Shown here piece after piece: positions 58,833 through 64,000 of a stretch of DNA of 64,000 bases. The notes beneath the pieces were generated by a model. That model worked only from the letters and a program-made list of their open reading frames with translations. It was not told the origin of the DNA and did no database searches. This DNA is from an uncultured Sphingomonas sp. (lineage in GTDB: Bacteria; Pseudomonadota; Alphaproteobacteria; Sphingomonadales; Sphingomonadaceae), in NCBI GenBank assembly GCA_913775975.1, contig CAJYLQ010000044.1, positions 40,965 to 104,964 on the forward strand, given 5' to 3'. Numbering within the stretch: the first letter of the stretch is position 1; each line of letters opens with the position of its first letter. The translations under genes and the position numbers were made by a program.

Positions 58833-61805
58833 TCAGAAGCGGAAGCGAACGCTTGCGCCGAAGTAACGGCCCTCGTCACGGATATCACGAGGATAAGAAC
58901 GATTGGGCGCGTATTGCGCATAGTTGTTGAACGGCTTGGCCAGGATGTTGGCGACATCGAAGGCGACCGTGATATCGTTTGTGATATTATAGTTGAACGA
59001 CGCATCGAGGCGTTCAACGTTCTGGGTCCCCTCACCGATATAGACACCATCGGCGTTAACGAAGTTTCCGTTGAGGAAGGCAGTACGGTTGTTAAGCGAT
59101 ATACGCGTCGAAACCTTGCCCTTCTCATAGAACAGAGCGACATTGTACGTCCACTTCGACAGCGACGGGATCGGCACGAACGGCGGCGGCGTCGTCGCAC
59201 CCGTGCTGGCGAACAGATTGGCGGGGTAACGCTGCTGCCCGTCCAGATAGGTCACGTTCGCCTGAACACCGAACCCGCTCCACAGCCCGGGCAGGAAGTC
59301 AAAGAACGTCTGGCCACCCAGTTCGAAGCCCTTGATTTTGCCCGCGCCGGCATTTTCAGGGCGGCTGATCTCGATCAGGCCGTAAACCGGGTCGATAGTG
59401 CGATTGGTGTAGTTGGAAATGAACCCGTTCAGATCACGGTAGAAGACCGCGCCCGTCAACGAAGCCGTCGACGAGAAGTAATATTCGACCGTGGCATCGT
59501 AATTGGTCGACGTCAGCGGCTGCAGGTCGGGATTACCGCCGCTACCAAAAGCGTTCGGGCGACCCTGCAGAGCATCGCCGAAGCGCGGATCGCGAACCGG
59601 ATTCTCGATGACCTGCCCATTGTTCTGGTCGATGTACAATGCCGGGTTCAGCGCCGCGAATGACGGCTTCGTCCGCGTCTTGGTCACACCAAAGCGAATC
59701 TGCAACTTGTCGTTCGGGCGTATGCGCAGGCTGAAGTTCGGAAGGACGTCGACGTAATTCTGGCGAACCTCGCGCGGGATGATCTGATCGGTGCCACCGA
59801 AACGGATGCGGGACACACCACCATACCGGCCGACCGTATTGACGGCGCGCACGCCGACCATGCCGTCAATCTGCCACGATCCGATGTCGAATTCATACTT
59901 GGTCTGCCCGTAGACGGCGTAAGTCGCTTCCTGCGCGTTGAACGCAGCAAACGGATCGAGCTGAACGTAGGGCGTCGAGAATTCAGCGAGGGCATCCTTG
60001 TACCCCTGGTCGTTCGGGTTCGCCACGACGATACGCTGCAACGCCTGATACGCGAACTGGCGCAGGGCGACCGCATTGCCGGCAATGCCCTCACGCGTCG
60101 GCATCAGCCAGCTGGTGAAGCCCTGATTGCCGCGGAATGCGTTCTGGGTCAGCGCCAGCTGCCCCGCAGGCGTGCTGCCGAGCGGGATGTTGAGCGTGTC
60201 GGTATAGGCGTAGCGTGCGCCGCGCTTCAGCGAGGCGTCCCGGTCGGTCCACCGGAAACCAAACTGGAACTTTGGCAGGAACTTGATGTCCGTGTCGAGG
60301 TCCAGGTCCGTGCGCCACTGCCAGCCCTTGCCCTGAACGCGGTACGTCGCCTCGAAATAGCCGCGCCACTTATAGTTGGCGGGATTGTTGACGTCGAAGT
60401 TCGGCAAGTCGAACGAGGTGCCATTCGCCACGAAGAACTGCACATCGGCTTGCGGCGAATTGGTGAAGGCGCTGTCGAAGCTCCATTCGTCCGACCCGTA
60501 TTCGCTGGACGTGTAGGCGATGTCGGTCGAAAGACGGGCGCGACCGATGGTCCACTTCGCCCCGCCGGCGGCCTGATAGGTGTTGGTGTAGGCGTCGACC
60601 GTGCTGCGATACGCCTCCGGCCGGATGCCGCCCGTCTTCGTCAGGCTTTCGATCTGGTCCGGTTTGTCCGCGCGAGGTACGACATTGCTGAGCGTCGGAT
60701 TTCCGTCGAGCAGATATACGCGGAACCAGTCATTGGCGATGTTGCCGCGATATCCCTGATACAGGAAGTCGTAATAGAGTTCGAGATTGTTGGCCGGCTT
60801 CCACTGGACGCTGGCGTTGACCGCCGGGCGCCAGCGCTTGCCGCCGTTGTTGTAAACACCGGTGTACGCCGGAATGGTAAACGCCCGGCCGACCGACGAC
60901 GGCAGGATCGTCGTGCCGGTGCCCGGCTGGGTGAAGGGGCCTTCGCCGTACCGCACGGCGTTGCGGAACCGCGCCTGCGAATAGGTTGCGTTGATCAGCC
61001 AGCCGATATCGCCAATCGGCGTTTCGGCGCGCTGCGACAGCAGGATGTTGCCTTGCGGGTCATACTGCTTGCTCTGGTCGTTATAGGTGCCGCGCGCGCC
61101 GCCGGCGATCGTGAAGCTCTTCGTGAAGTCGAAGGGGCGGCGTGAACGGACGTTGATGAGGCCGGCCAGACCGGGCTCGAGCAGATCGGCGGTGCCGGAC
61201 TTGTAGACCTCGAGGCCGGCCAACGCACCGGCCGGGAAGTCCTGCAGCGCGACGCCACGCCCTTCGGCGGTGAAGATGTCGCGGCCGTTGAAGGTTGTGG
61301 CGATGTCTGGCAGGCCGCGCACCAGCACTTGGCTAACCTCATCGCTATAGCGGCTGACCTGCACGCCGGTGACGCGCGCGAGCGACTCGGCGGCCGTATT
61401 GTCTGGCAACTTGCCGATGTCCTGCGCGACAATTGCGTCGAGGATCGCGTCGGAGTTGCGCTTGATCGCTTGCGCGGTTCCGAGGCTGGCACGATAGCCG
61501 GTCACGACGATATCGCGGGGATCGGTTTCCGAGGTTGCGGCCGTGGGGGTTTGCGCACGCGGCGTCTCCGCGGCGGCTGGCTGCCCGACGTTCGCATCGG
61601 AGACAAGGCCCGTGTTGGATTCCAGGATGGGGCTTCGATCAGGCACCGATTCAGCCTGCTGCTCGATACCGACGCCGGTCTGGTCCTCCAGCGGCGTCTG
61701 CGACCCGGCGGCGGGCTTCGGCTGTGCAGGCGCGGTCTGGCCCCAAGCCTGGCCGGCGATCAGCGCGACCGGCGCCACGGACAGCCACAGCGGAAAACGC
61801 TTCAT
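58833..61805 (-). CDS. TonB-dependent receptor
   Basis: This is a 990-residue outer-membrane receptor with a signal peptide (MKRFPLWLSVAPVALIAGQAWGQ). A Pro/Gln/Thr-rich N-terminal linker is followed by a TonB-box-like DIVVTGYRASL (about residue 105) and a plug domain (AIVAQDIGKLPDNTAAESLARVTGVQVSRYSDE in parts, VLVRGLPDIATTFNGRDIFTAEGR). The 22-strand barrel ends with YFGASVRFRF, where the C-terminal aromatic is the BAM signal. The IKRNSDAILDAI...DIGKLPDN pattern is that of sphingomonad/Caulobacter carbohydrate-type receptors; the ligand is unknown. The upstream region has three nested inverted repeats. Confidence 0.94.
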   Translation of the reverse strand: MKRFPLWLSVAPVALIAGQAWGQTAPAQPKPAAGSQTPLEDQTGVGIEQQAESVPDRSPILESNTGLVSDANVGQPAAAETPRAQTPTAATSETDPRDIVVTGYRASLGTAQAIKRNSDAILDAIVAQDIGKLPDNTAAESLARVTGVQVSRYSDEVSQVLVRGLPDIATTFNGRDIFTAEGRGVALQDFPAGALAGLEVYKSGTADLLEPGLAGLINVRSRRPFDFTKSFTIAGGARGTYNDQSKQYDPQGNILLSQRAETPIGDIGWLINATYSQARFRNAVRYGEGPFTQPGTGTTILPSSVGRAFTIPAYTGVYNNGGKRWRPAVNASVQWKPANNLELYYDFLYQGYRGNIANDWFRVYLLDGNPTLSNVVPRADKPDQIESLTKTGGIRPEAYRSTVDAYTNTYQAAGGAKWTIGRARLSTDIAYTSSEYGSDEWSFDSAFTNSPQADVQFFVANGTSFDLPNFDVNNPANYKWRGYFEATYRVQGKGWQWRTDLDLDTDIKFLPKFQFGFRWTDRDASLKRGARYAYTDTLNIPLGSTPAGQLALTQNAFRGNQGFTSWLMPTREGIAGNAVALRQFAYQALQRIVVANPNDQGYKDALAEFSTPYVQLDPFAAFNAQEATYAVYGQTKYEFDIGSWQIDGMVGVRAVNTVGRYGGVSRIRFGGTDQIIPREVRQNYVDVLPNFSLRIRPNDKLQIRFGVTKTRTKPSFAALNPALYIDQNNGQVIENPVRDPRFGDALQGRPNAFGSGGNPDLQPLTSTNYDATVEYYFSSTASLTGAVFYRDLNGFISNYTNRTIDPVYGLIEISRPENAGAGKIKGFELGGQTFFDFLPGLWSGFGVQANVTYLDGQQRYPANLFASTGATTPPPFVPIPSLSKWTYNVALFYEKGKVSTRISLNNRTAFLNGNFVNADGVYIGEGTQNVERLDASFNYNITNDITVAFDVANILAKPFNNYAQYAPNRSYPRDIRDEGRYFGASVRFRF

Positions 61806-61917
61806 CATCCCCCCCATTTTTCAGCGTGCCGGTGCAGTCCGGCTTACGCGTGCAGTGGGATTTGTCGGAGTTAGCGAAGGTTCGTCAAGGGCCATTCCTG
61901 CCCTTCATGAACGGTTT

Positions 61918-62010
61918 GCAATGTAGCGTTGCCAAAATATCCCCCTCATCTCATCGGTTAAGTCTGACTTAAAAGTCGAGATTTTGGCACCGACCGTTGT
62001 GTTACATTGC
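61918..62010. promoter_or_regulatory. Triple nested inverted repeat upstream of the TonB receptor
   Basis: This lies in the 320-bp gap between the receptor start and the bioA stop. The outer arms GCAATGTA (61918-61925) and TACATTGC (62003-62010), middle arms TGCCAAAAT (61930-61938) and ATTTTGGCA (61981-61989), and inner arms TTAAGT (61958-61963) and ACTTAA (61967-61972) are each perfect and almost concentric. The stretch is AT-rich for this genome. It could be a regulator site array for the receptor promoter or a long cruciform. The rest of the gap shows no gene. Confidence 0.7.
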
Positions 62011-62125
62011 TGTAATACAAAGGTTTTTACAGTGCGCCGTCTGGATGAGAGGGGGACCCTGCGACTGTCTGATGCGTGCCGTCGCGCGCAAAATCAAAAA
62101 ATCTGGTCAGGCTAAAGTCAGGGCT

Positions 62126-63379
62126 TCAGAGGACGTACAAATCCGCAGCTTCCGCGATGGCGGACCAGATTCGGCCGAGATCGTCCGGCTCGATACCATA
62201 GGGCGGCATGACATAGACCGTGTTGCCCAATGGCCGGACAAGCAGGTCGCGGCTTGCGAAGAAGGCGAGCAGGGTCGGGCCGAGCGACGAGAGATAGCCG
62301 CCCGCCGCCCCCAGCTCCACCGCCGCGATCGTGCCGAGCGCGCGCGCGCCGGTGATGCCGGGATGGGTCGCCAGCGTGGCGAGATGATCGGCCTGCCAGG
62401 CGGCGAGCGTCGCGATTCGCGTCTGCACCGGCTCGTCCCGCCAGATGGCAAGGTTCGCATTGGCGGCGGCGCAGGCGATAGGGTTGGCGGTATAGCTGGA
62501 CGAATGGAAGAACATTCGCGCCCGGTCGGTGTCGTAATGCGCGGCAAACAGCGGCTCGCGCGCCATCGTCACCGCCAGCGGCAGCGAGCCGCCGGTCAGT
62601 CCTTTCGACAGGCATAGGATATCCGGCACGACGCCGGCCTGCTCACAGGCGAGCAGCGTGCCCGTCCGGCCCCACCCGGTCATCACCTCGTCCGCGATGA
62701 ACAGCACGCCCGCCGCCGCGCAGATCGCCGCCATCTCCGCCAGCACATGCGGCGGATAGATGAGCATTCCGCCCGCCCCCAGCACCAGCGGCTCGACGAT
62801 GAAGGCCGCCGCGTCCGATTGGCACGCGCGCTCCAGCGCATCCAGCGTCGCCTGCTCGCGGCCCGGATGGGGAAAGGGAATCGTCTCCACGTCGAACAAC
62901 AGCGGCGCATAGGGCCGGTTGAACACGCCGCGCTGCCCCACCGACATCGCGCCGATCGTATCGCCGTGATAGCTGTGCTCCAGCACCAGCAGCCGGTGGC
63001 GCGGCTCGCCCCGCGCGTGCCAATAGCCCAGCGCCATCTTCAGCGCGACCTCGACGCTGGTCGATCCCGAATCAGAGAAGAAGACGCGCGTCAGCTCGGC
63101 CGGCATGATCGCGGTCAGCCCGCGCGCCAGCGTTTCCGCCGGTTCGTGCGTCCAGCCGGCGAAGATCACCTGGTCCAGCCGCTCCGCCTGCTCGCGGATC
63201 GCGGCGACGATGCGCGGGTGGTTGTGGCCGTGCGTCGTGACCCACCAGCTGGAGATCGCATCGACGATCCGCCGCCCGTCCGCGGTGTGCAGCACCGCGC
63301 CCTCCCCGCGCACGACCAGAGGGATCGGCTCGCCCAGGCCATGCTGGGTGAAGGGATGCCAGACGGGCGAGTCGCTCAC
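62126..63379 (-). CDS. bioA: Adenosylmethionine-8-amino-7-oxononanoate aminotransferase
   Basis: This 417-residue PLP enzyme transfers the amino group of S-adenosylmethionine to KAPA, giving DAPA in biotin synthesis. Landmarks are [69 protein letters not shown] and [16 protein letters not shown], with the PLP Lys in SKGLTGG. The start is GTG at 63379, overlapping the bioD stop (GTGA); a longer upstream frame overlaps bioD and is spurious. bioB and bioF are not seen in the window. Confidence 0.96.
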   Translation of the reverse strand: MSDSPVWHPFTQHGLGEPIPLVVRGEGAVLHTADGRRIVDAISSWWVTTHGHNHPRIVAAIREQAERLDQVIFAGWTHEPAETLARGLTAIMPAELTRVFFSDSGSTSVEVALKMALGYWHARGEPRHRLLVLEHSYHGDTIGAMSVGQRGVFNRPYAPLLFDVETIPFPHPGREQATLDALERACQSDAAAFIVEPLVLGAGGMLIYPPHVLAEMAAICAAAGVLFIADEVMTGWGRTGTLLACEQAGVVPDILCLSKGLTGGSLPLAVTMAREPLFAAHYDTDRARMFFHSSSYTANPIACAAANANLAIWRDEPVQTRIATLAAWQADHLATLATHPGITGARALGTIAAVELGAAGGYLSSLGPTLLAFFASRDLLVRPLGNTVYVMPPYGIEPDDLGRIWSAIAEAADLYVL

Positions 63380-63996
63380 GCGAAGTCCGCCGGATCGAAG
63401 GCGGTGGCGAAGGCGGCGGCCAGCGTATCCGCCGTCAGCTCGGGGAGATGCGGCAGGCGGCCGAGATGACGGACGCCGCCGATCCCGGCGATCGTCGCCT
63501 CGCTGTCGGGGACCGGATCGCCGATGAAGGCGATGCCGCGGATCGGCACGCCACGCGTGCGCAACGCCTCGATCGACAACAGGCTGTGGTTGATCGTGCC
63601 GAGCGCGGTTCGCGCGACCAGCACCACCGGGCTCCCCCAGCGTGCGAACAGATCGGCGTACAGCAGCTGCCGGGTGACGGGGACGAGCGCGCCGCCCGCC
63701 CCCTCCACCACCAGCGGCCCTTCGACCGACGGCGGCATCAGCCGGTCGGGGTCGATCGTCACGCCGTCGATCTCGGCGGCGCGGTGCGGGGAGCAGGGCG
63801 TGGTCAGCCGATAGGCTTCGGGCAGGATACACTCAGCCGACACGCCCAGGCGCGCGACCCGCTGCGCATCGCTGCCATCGTCCAGCCCGGCCTGCACCGG
63901 CTTCCAATAATATGCGCCCAGCATGGCCGCGAGGCCGGCGGCGAAGACGGTCTTGCCGACATCGGTGTCGGTGCCGGTGACGACGATCGTGGTCAT
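63376..63996 (-). CDS. bioD: Dethiobiotin synthetase
   Basis: This 206-residue ATP-dependent enzyme closes the ureido ring of dethiobiotin from DAPA and CO2. The P loop is [17 protein letters not shown] (landmark GTDTDVGKT), with [27 protein letters not shown] and [16 protein letters not shown]. It is full length, starting four bases from the right edge. It is coupled to bioA by a GTGA overlap. Further bio genes may lie beyond the edge. Confidence 0.95.
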   Translation of the reverse strand: MTTIVVTGTDTDVGKTVFAAGLAAMLGAYYWKPVQAGLDDGSDAQRVARLGVSAECILPEAYRLTTPCSPHRAAEIDGVTIDPDRLMPPSVEGPLVVEGAGGALVPVTRQLLYADLFARWGSPVVLVARTALGTINHSLLSIEALRTRGVPIRGIAFIGDPVPDSEATIAGIGGVRHLGRLPHLPELTADTLAAAFATAFDPADFA

Positions 63997-64000
63997 GCCA

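Overview
The window is a high-GC chromosomal segment of an alphaproteobacterium, most likely a sphingomonad (Sphingomonas or a close relative). Several features point there: a PEPxxWA-CTERM sorting signal, a large TonB-dependent receptor, CpdR, GapR/DUF2312, SapC, a PAS kinase start of sphingomonad type, a three-subunit (alpha1/alpha2/beta) transhydrogenase and a four-residue aa3-oxidase-type small subunit family member. Genes are densely packed, with many ATGA/GTGA overlaps. I see no prophage, insertion sequence or CRISPR array. The left edge cuts a PAS-domain sensor gene; the right edge falls just upstream of bioD.

Layout. 1-10 kb: PAS kinase (partial), tlyA, a large exported protein of unknown function coupled to a Nudix hydrolase, an alkylpurine DNA glycosylase, an RhlE-type helicase coupled to DUF1289, an FAD-linked 2-hydroxyacid dehydrogenase and SapC. 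10-15 kb: cytochrome b561, a candidate three-hairpin sRNA with an anti-Shine-Dalgarno stretch, an N-formylglutamate amidohydrolase, cpdR, tRNA-Val(GAC), an orphan peptide-binding lipoprotein and RNase T2. 15.6-21.4 kb: nadA-nadC, DUF4230, an MBL hydrolase and a blaI-blaR1 pair with two BlaI-type operators. 21.5-27.4 kb: a ParA-like ATPase, then yebC-[DUF559 unit]-ruvC-ruvA, a HerA-like ATPase, a frameshifted DUF1294 gene and gapR. 27.6-31.6 kb: rpiB-glyA-small ORF-nrdR-[GIY-YIG unit]-RNA methyltransferase, then chorismate mutase. 31.7-37.6 kb: an oxidative sugar cluster (dgoK, dgoA, sugar 1-dehydrogenase, GntR regulator, semialdehyde dehydrogenase, AraD1-family protein). Both of its transcription units carry a FadR-type operator.

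37.7-49.5 kb: two divergent L,D-transpeptidases, aldo/keto reductase, DedA, a polytopic membrane protein, a membrane-anchored GH18-like protein, a met-zincin protease, PilZ, a PEPxxWA protein and exported MsrA. 49.7-58.7 kb: an aspartate-type aminotransferase, a PabB-PabC fusion, a sigma-54 response regulator, a small aa3-type subunit, pntAA-pntAB-pntB, a MarR-type regulator and tRNA-Val(TAC). 58.8-64 kb: a TonB-dependent receptor and bioD-bioA.

Most unusual signal: two unrelated small nuclease genes (DUF559/Vsr-like at 23.4 kb and GIY-YIG at 30.2 kb) have the same layout. Each lies in sense orientation inside a housekeeping operon, is bracketed by inverted copies of a GC-rich palindromic repeat, and ends inside the repeat at the start codon of the next gene. 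The DUF559 stop overlaps the ruvC TTG start; the GIY-YIG frame runs without a stop into the RNA methyltransferase. This resembles the REP/RAYT partnership but with endonucleases in place of a transposase. It is an inference from sequence layout only.
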